NCBI RefSeq assembly: GCF_028389875.1
Contig: NC_084687.1
Coordinates: forward strand, 2,950,157-3,014,156
Length of the DNA: 64,000 nucleotides
From: Rhea pennata
Lineage: Eukaryota > Chordata > Aves > Rheiformes > Rheidae
Direction of reading: 5' to 3'
The position numbers were made by a program, and so were the translations under genes. Under the pieces are notes generated by a model. It did not search any database. It worked only from the letters and a program-made list of their open reading frames with translations, and had not been told where the DNA came from. This document shows positions 1 through 13,224 of this stretch, piece by piece; positions within the stretch are counted from its first letter, which is position 1, and each line of letters opens with the position of its first letter.

Positions 1-559
1 ACCCATGCCATAATCGTGGCCATGGCACAAAGGATAAAACTCTTAAAATATGGGTGCTGTCTCCTCTAGATACCTACCCATGGTATCTGGGAGGACCAGA
101 AAGTTTTATTTTTCTGTACCATCCATGGAGAGAGATGGGTATCTCCAAAGGAGGAGAAAAGAGGATCACAACATCTAGGTTAGGTGGCCTTATGCTTTAT
201 GAGCCTAACGTGGATGGGATCTCGCTCCCCTGCCAGCCACCCCTTATTTTGGCCAGTCTGAGCCACTACATTCAATGTGAGCAACTTTGCACCTCGTTTT
301 TGCCTCCTTGCAAAGTCAAGGGGAGTTTTGGATGTGCAGTATCGCCGCAGAAGCAGGCCCAAAGCCTCTCAAACCAAATTCCTCAAGAAAGAAAAAAAAG
401 AGAGAGAGAGAGAGAGAACATCACAGTCTCCTCCTGAAAACTGGTTCAAGATCACATCAGTGAGTCAGAAACAAAGCTAGAAATAGCACTTGAGCTCCGA
501 CCTGCAGGCACAAATCCCATTAAAAGCTATAGGGGAATCATTTCTCCACGCGGGGGAGA
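1..559. other. Intergenic stretch, no gene seen
   Basis: Only short overlapping open frames occur here, none with a recognisable domain. The stretch holds a purine tract that becomes a GA dinucleotide run near 399-416. It lies downstream of KCNA2, toward the side where mammals carry KCNA10. Confidence 0.6.
399..416. repeat. (GA)n microsatellite
   Basis: About nine GA units follow an A-rich purine stretch. This is a simple repeat read directly from the sequence. Confidence 0.9.
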
Positions 560-2154
560 GATCTAGACCCTCCTGCTTTCTGCGACTTGACAGCTCCTTT
601 CTGACCGTGGCCCCCCGTGACACTCACGCATCAGGCCCGGCTCTTCAGCGGGGGACACCGGTCCTGGCTGGCACCAGCAGCTCAGCGCGGGGGTCTGGGT
701 CCGTCTGAGCTGAACCACGCAACCGCGCTCCCCTCCTGCCCGCCCTTGGGAAGTCCTTGGGGCCACGGGAGCCTCTGTCCCCCTGCAAAACCGCGCAACA
801 CAAAATCTTCCACCTTCCTGAAGAACAGCCGCTCTCCCCTTCCCGAGAGGCTCTCGGGATTTTGGGAAAGGAGCAGGCTCCGGATACGGCACGGCCACGG
901 TCAGATCTTCCAGGGTTGGAGACGCCGAGAGGCAAACCGTGCGAAGCCCCTGGCGCTTTGCAAAGTCGCGCGCGGCAGCGCCGGCATCCCCCGGAAAAGC
1001 CCGCAGCAACCCGGCCTCGGCCCCAGGCGCGTGCCCCGCACGGGCCGGCAGCGTGCCGTCGGCCCTGCCGAGCCGGGAGGCGCCCGCAACGCGGCCGCGC
1101 TCGCCTCGCCGCGCGGCCCGGCCCCGGGACGGGTGGATGGAGGCTGGCTGGCCTCCCCGGGAACCGTGCCCGAGCAGCTGCTTTGCGCCAGCCCTCTACC
1201 GCTCTCCAGGATGAGCTCGGAAATAGAGATTTATTGCTTGCGATTGCATTGCTTCCTCTTTTTTTTTTTTTTTTTTTCTTTTTTTTCCCCCCTTTTCCGT
1301 AGTACTTTAAGGTGTTAAAAGTGATTTGGGCTTCGGGAACACCCAGTTTAGAGTTGCATCAGCAAAGAGGGAGAAAAAGATTCCTAACACAACGCAACGT
1401 AACTCGAGACACCTTGGAGGCCCCATGCTGCGCGGTGCTGAGCACCGCTCAGGCCCGGCGGGATGCACCAGCGCTGATGGTGCTCCGCAGCGCGCAGAAG
1501 CCGGGACTCTTGTGCACTAACCATGGACACTTAGGAATAATTATAGCCAGGCCTGAATCAATCAATCGCTAAAAATCAGGAGCGATTCCGCTCGGATGAG
1601 CGGAGCCGCAGCAGCGCGGGAGACGAATCAGGCCCAGAGCAGCATTTTGAACCATTGCTGTAGAATACGCTAGCACCGTTGTTTTAGTGTGATCATTATT
1701 TTTGCCTTGCGGGGCCGGGAGGGGGGGACGGGGCTCGCTTTCACGCTCGGCGACGGGCCGCTCCGTTCGCGCCCGCGGGGCCGCCCGCACCCGACCCCGG
1801 CCGGAGCGCGCGGTTTCTGCGGGTCGCTAAACCGCGTCCTCCGCCGGGGATGCTCTGCCGGCCCCTCCGAGGAGGTTTGCCTCCCTTTCCGCCGGCCCGG
1901 GCAGCGAACGGGGCGCCTCTTCCAGGGCTCGTCCCCCAACGCGGGAAAACGCAAGGAAATCGGGAGCGGCACGGGGAAAGCAAACGGGATCCAGCCCCCC
2001 CACCGCGAGCGCGGCTCCCGGCAAGTCCCGACGGCGCCGGGACCCGGGCAGGAGCAGGGGCGACCCTGCGAATCGCCCCGCTCCCCGCGGAGCCCGCAGC
2101 GCCGAGGCACCGGCGTTTGCTGAGGATTTGGCCCGTAGCCGCTCTCTAAATATC

Positions 2155-2174
2155 TACGCACACACGCGCGCGCG
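2155..2174. repeat. Alternating CA/CG purine-pyrimidine tract
   Basis: A run of alternating CA then CG steps forms a short Z-DNA-prone stretch just before the decamer repeat. Confidence 0.7.
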
Positions 2175-2191
2175 GTAATCGTGCGGGAAAC

Positions 2192-2237
2192 CGGCTCAAA
2201 ACGGCTCAAAACGGCTCAAAACGGCTGAAAACGGCTG
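2192..2237. repeat. Tandem decamer repeat
   Basis: The 10-base unit CGGCTCAAAA is repeated about four and a half times, with one C-to-G change in the fourth copy. The period of ten is close to one helical turn. It sits at the edge of a CpG-rich block. Confidence 0.9.
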
Positions 2238-2290
2238 CTCTCCCCAACCCCCCCACCCTCCCGGCCTCCGCTGCCTCTCCGCTCGGCGGT

Positions 2291-3505
2291 ACCTCCTGAC
2301 ACCCAGATTAATGGCTAATTACTCGCCCCATGATGAGCCCAGGTGTTTCACTTTCAGCTCACCTTCCTTCCACTCGCGGCGCGCGGCTCCGGCCGCGCAG
2401 CCTTTGCCTTGCTCGCTGGCAAACCGCAGTGCCTTCCCCGAGCCGCCGGGTGGGATTTCTTTCTTTTTTTTTTTTTTTTTTTAATAGAGATTTCTTTTTT
2501 CTTTTTTTTTTTGGACTCCTGTGAATCTCCGTCAAGCCGCTGGAGAATCTATAAACACTATAAACATGAATCCTGTATAGTCTACTAAGAAAATATATAT
2601 TTGTGTGTGTATTAAATATTCAGATTCATGCAACAAATACCCATGCAGCTGTACTGTATTACTGGTTAAATTTCACTGCAGTATAAATATATTATAGGCC
2701 ACAGCATAGTTGCTCCAGTTTTATATAGAGATATATATATTTTTATATATATATATATATATGTATGTATATAAAAGATGCTTTTTTTTTTCCAACTCAT
2801 TTTCAATGTGTCAGTGGAGGTGTCTTTGGTGATCCTGGAAACAGTGGTGATGGAAGTGTCATCTAAATAAGGAAAGAAAATCCAAGCTCTTGATTTCTTT
2901 ACTTGGCCCTCCCGACGGCCAGCATCGAAAATTTAAGACTTAATAAATAATGTTCTGCCATACTAATTATCCCTCCCCGGGGCCTCACGCTGGCGTACTG
3001 CAGCGGAGGAAAAACTATTGCAGCATGCAGCATTTTCCGTTACGAAACGCGAGCCCGGGCGCCGGGGGGTCTCCCCGAGGCGGAAAGCTGAGCCGGCAAG
3101 TCGTTCGGCCGCCCGGAAGCTCCTGCCCCTTCCCCAAGCCCTGCCTGAACCCTTCCCGAAGCGTTCCCGAGGCCGGGGAGCTGCCTGCCTGCCCTCCCCG
3201 CAGGGAGACGGGAAAGGAGGGAGGGGGGGGGCAGGATGCTGGGCGCCCCAGCATGCCTTAACCGCTCCGCGCCTTTGGAAAAACCGCGGGCCGGCGACGG
3301 GGAGCGGAGAAACAAAACGCTTGGTGCGCGACGGCTTACTCAGCGTGGAAACCAAAGGTTGCAAAGTCACTCACACGGCTATTGCTTCCCATGCAGAACC
3401 AAATATACACCGTAAGGAAATACTGTGTTGACTACGACGCAGAGCAGCACTCGATATCTGCAATTGCTCCACTTCAGCTTTAAATACGGGACTGGGCGTT
3501 AGCAA
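2291..3505 (-). other. KCNA2: KCNA2 3' flank / probable 3'UTR
   Basis: The flank starts at the KCNA2 stop codon and runs leftward. A GC- and CpG-rich portion (about 3030-3310) is followed by an AT-rich portion (about 2540-2800) that contains an AT dinucleotide run. On the minus strand an ATTAAA-type poly(A) signal variant falls near 2480, beside a long T tract on the plus strand. Kv1.2 messages in mammals have long 3'UTRs, so much of this may be transcribed. The true end cannot be fixed by eye. Confidence 0.5.
2730..2772. repeat. (AT)n microsatellite
   Basis: A near-continuous AT alternation, interrupted once by a short T run and ending in ATGT units, lies within the KCNA2 3' flank. Confidence 0.9.
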
Positions 3506-5086
<1,581 letters not shown>

Positions 5087-5834
5087 CTGCAGAAGGACAG
5101 GTACGTAGGTGTGGAAGTGTCTCATGAAAAGGCGAAGGGATGATAAAACAGAGAAAATAAAAAAGGAAAGAAAATTGCCCCTGCTGAGAGAGAGAGAGAT
5201 GAAATAAAGTTGGGGAGGGGGAGGAGAACAGCTCCCTTTGCTAGCATGTCTACCACCTTCCTTGAGCCAGAGTTCAAAAACTCCCATCTAAACCCCCTGG
5301 GTGCAAGGGAAGGCACTCGAGGAAGCCTCCAGCTCTCCAAAACCGATGCCAAAAAACTGGCGTTAGCAAAACAGAACTTTTGTTGGCTAAAAAAAATTAA
5401 AAAAAAAATAAATAAAAGGGGGAAGGAAGAGAAAGAAAGGAAGGAAAACAAATGCAGCCCTAAACGGGTGCGGGGACCACGCTGGGTGCCCGGGAGAGGC
5501 GGCTACCGTCTCGGCTCGATGCCAGGCATGCAGCTAAGGGTTAACGCTGAACCGTGCAATATCAGGCAATCCGGCGCCAGCCTCCGGGAAAGCGCTAAGG
5601 GCTCCGCTCCGGCACCTTCCCGCTCCTCCTGCCCCGGCCGACCAGCCGCGAGGCAACATGCTGCCTTCCCTAACGCGGAGCCAAGGCGGGGGGGTCTGCA
5701 GCCGCCCGGCTCGGGGGGCCGCCGGCTCCTAGGCGCCCCGCGGACCGCTGCCGGCGCCCGGCTCGGCCGCCGGCGTCCCGGCTCCTGTCATTCTCGGCAA
5801 ACCACCGTGGCACACAGAAAACAAATCACATTAC
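5087..5834 (-). other. KCNA2: Candidate KCNA2 5'UTR intron
   Basis: The acceptor at 5087-5088 could pair with a minus-strand donor reading CTCCAG|GTAATG, whose GT begins at 5834. That gives a 748-base intron, and the upstream exon would end at 5835 at the edge of the CpG-rich block. Other donors further upstream are equally possible, so the acceptor is better supported than the donor. Confidence 0.35.
5385..5450. repeat. Polypurine A/G tract
   Basis: An A-rich stretch passes into GGAAGGAAGAGAAAG-type purine sequence on the plus strand, so the KCNA2 sense strand is pyrimidine-rich here. It is low-complexity and lies within the candidate 5'UTR intron. Confidence 0.7.
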
Positions 5835-6413
5835 CTGGAGCAGGCAAATCTTAGTGGCTCTTAGTAACACCGCTTATCTGACCCTGGGGAAAATCCTAGA
5901 GAGAAACACGGGCTTCCAAGATCCCCATAATTTCCTCTCTCTTCAAAGTTAAAGATAATGGTGAGTCATCGTAGAAAAGGAGAAGGGACGGGATAAAAAA
6001 GGGGGGCGGCTTCGCGGCTGGTGCAAGTCGGGTCTCGTAATGGTTTGGACCGGAGAAAGAGAGAGAGGGAAAGGGCGAAGGACGGACGGAGCGAGCGCGT
6101 CTCCTCGGGAGCTGTTGCAGATCCGCGCTTCAGGGCAGACGAGCGTCTGTCTGCTGCCTTCGGTACGGCGGCGGGAAGATGCTAAGCTCAGCAAAACCCG
6201 ATGTCCCCAGTGTCCTCGGGAGGTGTGGCATCGCCTGTAAAAAACAGTGAGAAGGTAGGAAGCCGCTGGCAGCATCCGCAAAGCCCCCAGGTCCTCCGGG
6301 CAGCCCCCCCTTTTCCTTTTTGTCTTTTTTTTTTCCCCCTCCCCGCGAGCTGTTTTCCCGACGCCCGGCTAAGCCTGCACTGCAACGCGGGAAGAGGGGG
6401 AGAGCGTGCTAGA

Positions 6414-6494
6414 GGGGTGGGGGGTGGGGGAGAAATAGCAAAAAAAAGAAAACAAACAAACAAAAAAAAACCCCAACCCCCCTCCCCCGGCCCC
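6414..6494. promoter_or_regulatory. Paired G-run and C-run cluster around an A-rich spacer
   Basis: Runs of 4, 6 and 5 G at 6414-6430 are followed by an A-rich spacer and then by C runs of 4, 6, 5 and 4 at 6471-6494. The first can form a G-quadruplex on the plus strand. The second can form one on the minus strand, which is the KCNA2 sense strand. Confidence 0.6.
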
Positions 6495-8130
6495 GCCGAG
6501 CCCCATCGCGCCGCGGCGGCTGGCCGGGGAGGCAGCGCAGGGGGAGCGCCGCAGCCCCCGCCGGCGGAGGGTGCTCGGCCGGGTACCGGGAGGAAGGATG
6601 CTCCGATCGATGCGGCCACCTGCCCCTAATCCGACTCGGGAGCATCCCGGTCGCGGTACCCACGGCCTCTCCCCCTCTCCCCCTGCCCCCGAAATAACCC
6701 ACCCGCGGGCGGGTGCTGCGGGCAGATTTCCCCCCGGGGAGGGGGGGGACGGCGACGCTCAGGCCCCCGGCGGCTCGTGGCCCTCGCCGCTCCGGCCGGC
6801 CGCCCCGGGAGAGCAGCCCGGCCGCCCGGGGCGCCCGCTCGCGGCGCGGGCACGTCCAACCCACCTTTCCGCTATATATATATTTTTTTTCTCCCCTAAT
6901 TTCTTTTTCTCCCCCTTCTCTTTCCAAAGAGAAAATCCGCTAACCTCCCTTCTTCGGCTCCAACTCCACTTGTCTACTTTGCGCCAGGATTACAGAACCG
7001 GGGAGGGGAGGCAGGTGGAAAATAACCGCCCGGTCCGCGTCTTCTCGGCCAAGATTTCGGCCGTCTCCAGGCCATTTATGCCTGTTGGTTTCTCTCCTCG
7101 GCAGCAGCTGGGCACATCTCGCTCCAGATCCTCTTTTTCTCGGAAATTTCCCCTTTCTGCTCAACCCTCCTCTCCCTTCTCCTTATGCGCTAGAAAAAAT
7201 AGTACAACCCTGACAAGGCTTGCAGCAATCAACCGCCTCGCTTAACCCTTCTCTGCCAGGCCCACAGCAGAGCAGGTTAACGGTTGTCCCAGTTTTCCTC
7301 CTTTTCCTGCATTTTGCTCCCCAGAGGCTCCCTCAGAAGTTCTGGTGGATCCGACCTTCCCGGGCTTTTGCAAGCAGCATGCTAAAAAAGCTGCGAATAT
7401 CGCACGTTTCCTGCCGCAAAAACGTCAGGCATTCGCGAGCCCCCATTTCATCCCCAAAAATCAACCAACCTTGATTTTTTTTTCCCTGTTAATACGCTGT
7501 TTTTCTTCTGCCCATAAACTCTCTCCTCCCCTTTCTCCCTGCCTGAAAGGCTCAAGGTTTGTTTAACAGCACAATGAATTACTACTATTTCTCCCCCCTC
7601 CTTTTAATGATGATTTTTATTTGGCTGGAGACCTAGGCTCCTTTTCTGCACGTGGATCAAAGCGCCGAGCGCTCATCAGCGATGGTTTTGGTACCAGCGG
7701 GGTCAGCGTCGCCCACCCCGCGCCCCGGCCCTGCTGCTTTCTCCCCGTCGCACGCCGCTTCGACCTCGTTTCCTTAGAGGCAAACGTCTTCGTTCCCCTC
7801 CCCAAAGCATCTTTTGGTCTAGTTCACGCAAAAAAAACCAGCGTGCGCAGACCCGGCTCAGCCCGAGCTCGCTGCAGCCGTGAGATGCTCGCGGCTTTCC
7901 GAGGGCCGAGCGGGATTCGGGGGCTGCCGGCGTCGCGGGCGAGCTCGCGCTTGCTTCACCCTTCGCGAGCTAAACAGCGAAGCGCCGTTTCGTCCCGGAG
8001 CCGGGAAAGCCGGGGACGGGGCGGGCAGGGGGCAGAGAAAGGCAGCAGCCTGCGCGGGGCTCTGCAGCGGGGCCGATGCCCGAGCGGCGCCCTGCTCCCG
8101 AGCCCCCCGACGGCAGCCGCCGGCTCCTCC

Positions 8131-8157
8131 ATGCATATTCAGAAGATTAATATGAAT
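8131..8157. promoter_or_regulatory. POU-like site cluster
   Basis: ATGCATATTCAG at 8131-8142 is one base short of a POU-dimer (MORE-type) site. TTAATATGAAT follows within 15 bases. The AT-rich pair stands out in an otherwise GC-rich block upstream of KCNA2. Confidence 0.4.
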
Positions 8158-9444
8158 CTCTTCTCCACCACCCTCCTCCCCCCCCCGCAAGCAAGAGACC
8201 TAGATTTCAACCGCTAGGGAAATAATCGCATCCCTGGATACATGATGCTGCTCCAGCTCGCGGCTCCCATCCACCCCGGAGCCCTGGAGGTGCCCGGGGA
8301 CGTTTTGGCGTGGGAGGACAACAGCGGTTTTGGGGGGAGCCCAGCACAAGCGCCGCAGCAGGTCCCCATAACACCGGGGCAACCTATGGGTCGGCCCCCC
8401 GCGCTAAAACCCTGGGGGAAAACGATCCCCGCGCATCACCCCGCTCCCCCGAGCGCCGCCACGGAGATTTTCGCTCCCGCGCTCAGCGATTGAATTTGCA
8501 GGGGGGGCTGCCACCGCCGCGCGCGGAGTTTCGTCTGCACCGTCCGAGCCTTTCTCCAAAGGCTTCTCCACAATCAGCCCTAGCAGAGAAGGGGAGGCTG
8601 AAACCAGAAAGGGATTTGCCCGAGGCTAATGCTTATGCAATGCGCAGGAACCGAGGCCGGACAGAGAACGGCTCAAGCGAAGCTGAATTTATAACTTGTT
8701 ATTCCTGCTGCTCCCTCGCTGAGGGTTTTTTTTTTTTCTCAAAAAGCTTTTTTTTTTTTTTTCACATACATGGAGAAACTGTCTCCTTTTGGAGGGCCCA
8801 AACATCCCCCAGAGCAGATCAGCGGAGTTCTTTTCTGAATTGAGCAGTGCTCTCCCGATTTACTATCCCGATCGCGGAGCTATTAGCGCAACCAGGGCAT
8901 CCGCGCGCGCCTCCCGCCGCCCCACTGATGCTTCAGGCTCTCACTCGGCGTCTCGGAAAGTGAAGCGAGCTGTTACGCAGCAGCGCTCAACCAAGAAGCC
9001 AAAAATCTCCAGAGCCCCCTGATAACAAGGAAAAAAAAATAAATGGGGAAAAAAAAATCAGAAAAACCCCTCAGGGCCCCGTGTAATTTCAGGAGCTGTG
9101 AAAACCGTAAGCGAGTTCCCCGAGCCGTGAGTCAGCCCTGGGGAGGGAGCGTCGGCCTTGGCCCCGCCGCGTCGAGGCGGCTGCGGACGTCAGAGGAAGG
9201 TGCCTGTGCCCACGTTGCCCCCAAAATCCCTTTGCCGTGAGCGCTCGCACCTCGGTGCGGGAGCGCGGGATGAGGAGCCACGCAGAAACGTCGGGGAGCT
9301 CAGCGCCACGGCCCTGCAGCTGAAACCACAGGCAGCCTGCGAACAGCCTGACACAGGCGCAAGGACCAGGCTTTGCTCCTCCATAGCAGATGCTGCTGGA
9401 GGATCCCAAGATATCACTGTGAGGGAGGTAGGAACATCTCCGCG

Positions 9445-9540
9445 GGCAGACGTGGAGATGAAGGAGGTCCAAGGAATTGCCCAAGGTCACCCAGGGAAGG
9501 AGGAGCAGAGCAAATGGTGATGGCCAGGCTCTCCAGGACC
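9445..9540 (-). repeat. MIR-like SINE fragment
   Basis: The words GGAGATGAAGGAGGTCC and TTGCCCAAGGTCACCCAG match the MIR core read on the reverse strand (consensus CTTGCCCAAGGTCACACAG). The ends are diverged. Confidence 0.55.
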
Positions 9541-12500
9541 CAGGAGGACCTCCCGGTCCATGAGAGGACCTCCCAGTCTCCTGCCAGCCAGCCCTTGGAC
9601 CCTCTATATCATTGCTTCATCCCCCAGGAATTGCCCTAATGAATGGTCCACATTGCTCCTCTTCCAAATCCTAGTGAGGAGACAGACCCAGGTCACCAAC
9701 TTCATCCATTTGGAGGTTCCTCTCTGAGCCAAAGCACATCAAAGCCAAGAGAGTCTCCACCAAGGACCAAGGCACATTGCAGCCAAAAGAAAAACAGCAA
9801 ATATTGCCCATCTGCAAAGTCAACATTGAACAAGTTCTCCCTTCATTTCCGAGTTGTGCTTCATAATTAAAGGAGCAATTATTGTAAGTTATTTAGGATC
9901 ATTTAGAATTTGGATTCAACTCTGAACTTTTCTTTAGTCAAGACCATCAAGTTGCAACGTCTCTGCCTCCAAAGATGCTCCAGTAGTGCCGTACACCTTG
10001 CCTGGAGAGGAGGCAGCAGCATCGCCTGGGCAGCGTTCACGCTAAATAAAGGTCATTTTGCCCAGCCAAAACACAACGACAAACTTCAGGTCTTGGGAAT
10101 TTGCCGAGACTGTGAATATTTCATGCCGCGCGGCCGCTGGTCCGGGGGAGCTAATGGACGTGGTGGCTTTTAGCTCTGCTCTGCGGGGCACTGCCAGCGC
10201 AGGGCGAGCGCCGACCGGGACCTGCAGGATGGGCGAGCGCCCGCTCCAGCCTCGCCGGTTAAAAGGCTCTCAGAGCTGCTCCGTTTGACACGCACCGACA
10301 GAAAGGAACGGGCCAGGTTATCAAAGAGCAAAGCAATCAATAGCCTCCTGCCAGCCAGGCTGGAGCGCTCTCGGCTGCGGGAAGAAAATCCTTCCTGCAA
10401 GCCAACCTGCCTCACGCTGCTGTGTATCATCTCCATGCACCTCCCCATCCCTCCCTGCGGCTGGAGCCTGGTTTACGGTCTCAGCTGAGCCCCCCCATCC
10501 TCCGGCCGGCTGCAGAGGGGACCCAGCTGCAGCCCTCCAGCCTCCGAGGCCTCGTTGCAGAGCTCCAACCCCAGCAAATAAACAGGATTTCTCCAGGGCT
10601 CGCCAAAGCGGAGACGCCGAACGCTGTTCAGCTTTACAGAGCACGTTTTGGAAACCCGGCAGCTTCGAGCCGTTTTGCACATGCCGCTGCAGCTCCCACG
10701 GCGCCAGCCGCCCGCGGCCGAGGCAGGCGGGTGCTGCCGTCCCCCCGGCCGGCGCGCCGGGTCCCACGCGCCGAGCAGCATCGTGCGTGCGCCCATCAGA
10801 CAGCGCAGTTTCCACTGCCCTCTACCGGAGCATCCCAGCCCGTCCCTGCACCTAAAAGCACTTTTTTTTTTTTTTTTTTCCTCTCCTCCCTTCTCTTTTT
10901 TCCACCCTCCCCTGGGGGCTGCAGATCCTGGTCCAAACATCTGGCCACACCAGGGCCCAAACCCACCTGTGGGGGCCCCCGGCAAGGAAAAGCCTTCGTT
11001 GGGGTGCTGGGCTGAAATAGCCCCCAGCCTCTGCATGCTTCAGTTCGAGATCCCTCTCCTGGACCAAAAGGGGCTTTGTGTCCTTGCAGTTCCTCCCATT
11101 TCTGCCCATCCAGGGCTGCTGGAGCAGCACAGAAAATGTACACATCGATCTCTTAAATACATTTTCCCCTGGTTGGGAGGGCTCTGGAGGTGGGAAACCA
11201 CCAGGGCTGGGTGCCAGGAAGGCTCAGGCAGCAGCAGCTCTGCCGTGGGCACTGGCAGAGCCCACCCATGGGGTGCCCACAACCCCACCAGCACTGCTAC
11301 CACCACCATCGCAGCCTCCTGCGGCGATTGCAAATAACCCGGGAAGGAGGGCGGTTTGAGAGGACCCTTGTACCTTCCTCTGCCTTGGAGGAGGAGGAGG
11401 GTGCTGAACATCTTCTCCAAGGCTTTAGGGCTTGTAGGCCCCAAGGCACGGCGCGGCACCGCGGGCCGTGGTGAACCGCACCGTGTCACGGGCCATGCCA
11501 CGTCGCGGGCTGCGCTGGCCCACTTTGGCCCAGCCACCACCTTCACCACGAGCATCAGGAGCCAGCGTAGCCTGGAAGAAGACTGAAAACCAGGGCTGGA
11601 GGCCGGCAAAGGCGGCCCATGGTACCCGAGCTGGGCTCCGGCAAGGTGCCGCGGCCAAGGCTACGTGGCCGGGCAGTGTCGGAGTCCTGGGGCCACGCGG
11701 TCCCGCGCACGGCGCTGCTGGCGTGCTCCGTAACCCTGCGGCATCCTCTTCCCATCATTTCTCTGCTGTATTTACTATTTCTTCATCTCCCACCCCCTCT
11801 TTTGGGAAGAGCCAGACTTCCCCGTTGCCATGGAAGCCCTCCCCCTCTCCCCTCGTGTCTTCAAAGGGGTTTTCATCTGCTGCTTTATGAAAACAGCTAT
11901 TTTTAGCTCCGGCTTCCCCTTCTCCCCCCTCCCCACCCTCCGCTCGCAGCTTCCTGCGTGACCAGCCTGCGAAAGCCGCAGTTTCTCCTGCAGGGGCTTC
12001 CCATGGGGCTGGCGCGGAGCCGACCCATCCTCCTCCAGGCAACGTTTCAGGTCCCCACCGCAGCGGTTCCTCCCTCCGCTCCTTGCAAACCCTGCCACAG
12101 GGCTACTGGATTTCTCTGTAGAGATTAAAAAACACTTCCTTTCCACAGGAAAGTCCTGGGAATATCCAAAATAGCCACAGCTCTCAGCATCCCTGCTTGG
12201 GCTCCTCAGGAAAGACCTCAAAGAGGGGCTGGAGCACTGGGCAGATCCAAAACAGACCTTGGGAGCTCCTGCCCAGCTCTCCTCCAGGAGAAGGACCGAG
12301 CCGCTAAGGGCTGCTGCAGCATTTAAGATCTCAGCAAGCTCTTTCCTCCCAAATCAAGCTAGTTCATTGGCATCTTTGTCCTGTCTGCGATAGATGGGGC
12401 ACGTCTCGTCTTTGCAGATGCATAAATCCAGAAAGGACTTGCATGTGAATGTCTTCCTGGGAGACCAGGTGAAGGCTCCTTTCATGCTTTGATCACGGAA

Positions 12501-13185
12501 AAGCAAAGATCCAGCAGAAACGCTGGGCAAACTCTTGGTATCAACGTTCCCTGTGGAGGAACACAGGCAAATTCACAGGAACTATTAATAAAGAAGCAAC
12601 TTTTACTAATCCCAGGGATAGACCCGATACAAGGAGGAGCAGCCAACGAGCCTTTTGGAAGGCAATCACGCCTCCCTGCTTCGCAGGAGCTCTTTTGAGG
12701 AGCTCTGGAGAAGGGCAACATACTTGGATGGGATGCCTCGTTCACAGAGGATTCCCCAAAAGGAAAAGTTCCCCTAGAAGAAGTCTAGATAGATGTCTAG
12801 AAAAATCCAGGTCTGCTCTGCAAGTGCATTACTCATATCCCTGGGCAGAGCTAGGACAGAAAGAAAGCTCCTTCTGGGTGCTGACATCCATTTAAAAGCC
12901 AGGAGGTGAGGAATGGGGAACAGCAGTCAGCTCCCACTGTGTGTGTGTGTAGGGGGAAGTCAACAGCATCTGGAAGAGCGTGCCACCACTGGAAAAGCTA
13001 ATTTAGGCCTCATTAGCATGGCTTGCAGAGGGAGGAAAATGCTGCATGCAAAAACCAACCCACGGAGCTGGGAAAGCCCTGGAGAAAGACTCAGCCAACA
13101 AGACCAACCGTGGAGGCGGGTGCCGAGGGCGAGCGGGTCTTCGCTCCCGGCTCCCATGATGCCTGGAGGGGAGTGAGAGCTGGGA

Positions 13186-13193
<8 letters not shown>

Positions 13194-13222
<29 letters not shown>
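13194..13222. repeat. (GA)n microsatellite
   Basis: About 14 uninterrupted GA units follow an A10 run. Confidence 0.95.

Positions 13223-13224
<2 letters not shown>

Larger units (their letters stand above)
560..2290. promoter_or_regulatory. CpG-rich block 3' of KCNA2
   Basis: CpG dinucleotides and GC-rich words are dense from about 560 to 2180, interrupted by a T-rich tract at 1258-1300. Such blocks usually mark promoters in vertebrate DNA. This one lies 1.2-3 kb beyond the KCNA2 stop codon, so it cannot be the ordinary KCNA2 promoter. It could belong to an antisense or non-coding transcript, to a gene further left, or be a GC-rich part of a long KCNA2 3'UTR. No protein-coding exon was recognised in it. 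Confidence 0.5.
5470..8560 (-). promoter_or_regulatory. KCNA2: CpG-rich 5' region of KCNA2, probable promoter area
   Basis: CpG-rich blocks at about 5470-5790, 6260-6860 and 7640-8560 lie directly upstream of KCNA2 on its strand. They alternate with T-rich and A-rich tracts. A perfect AP-1 site TGAGTCA occurs at 5962-5968. No TATA-box start site can be called confidently. Position and base composition make this the most likely proximal KCNA2 promoter and first-exon area. Confidence 0.55.
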
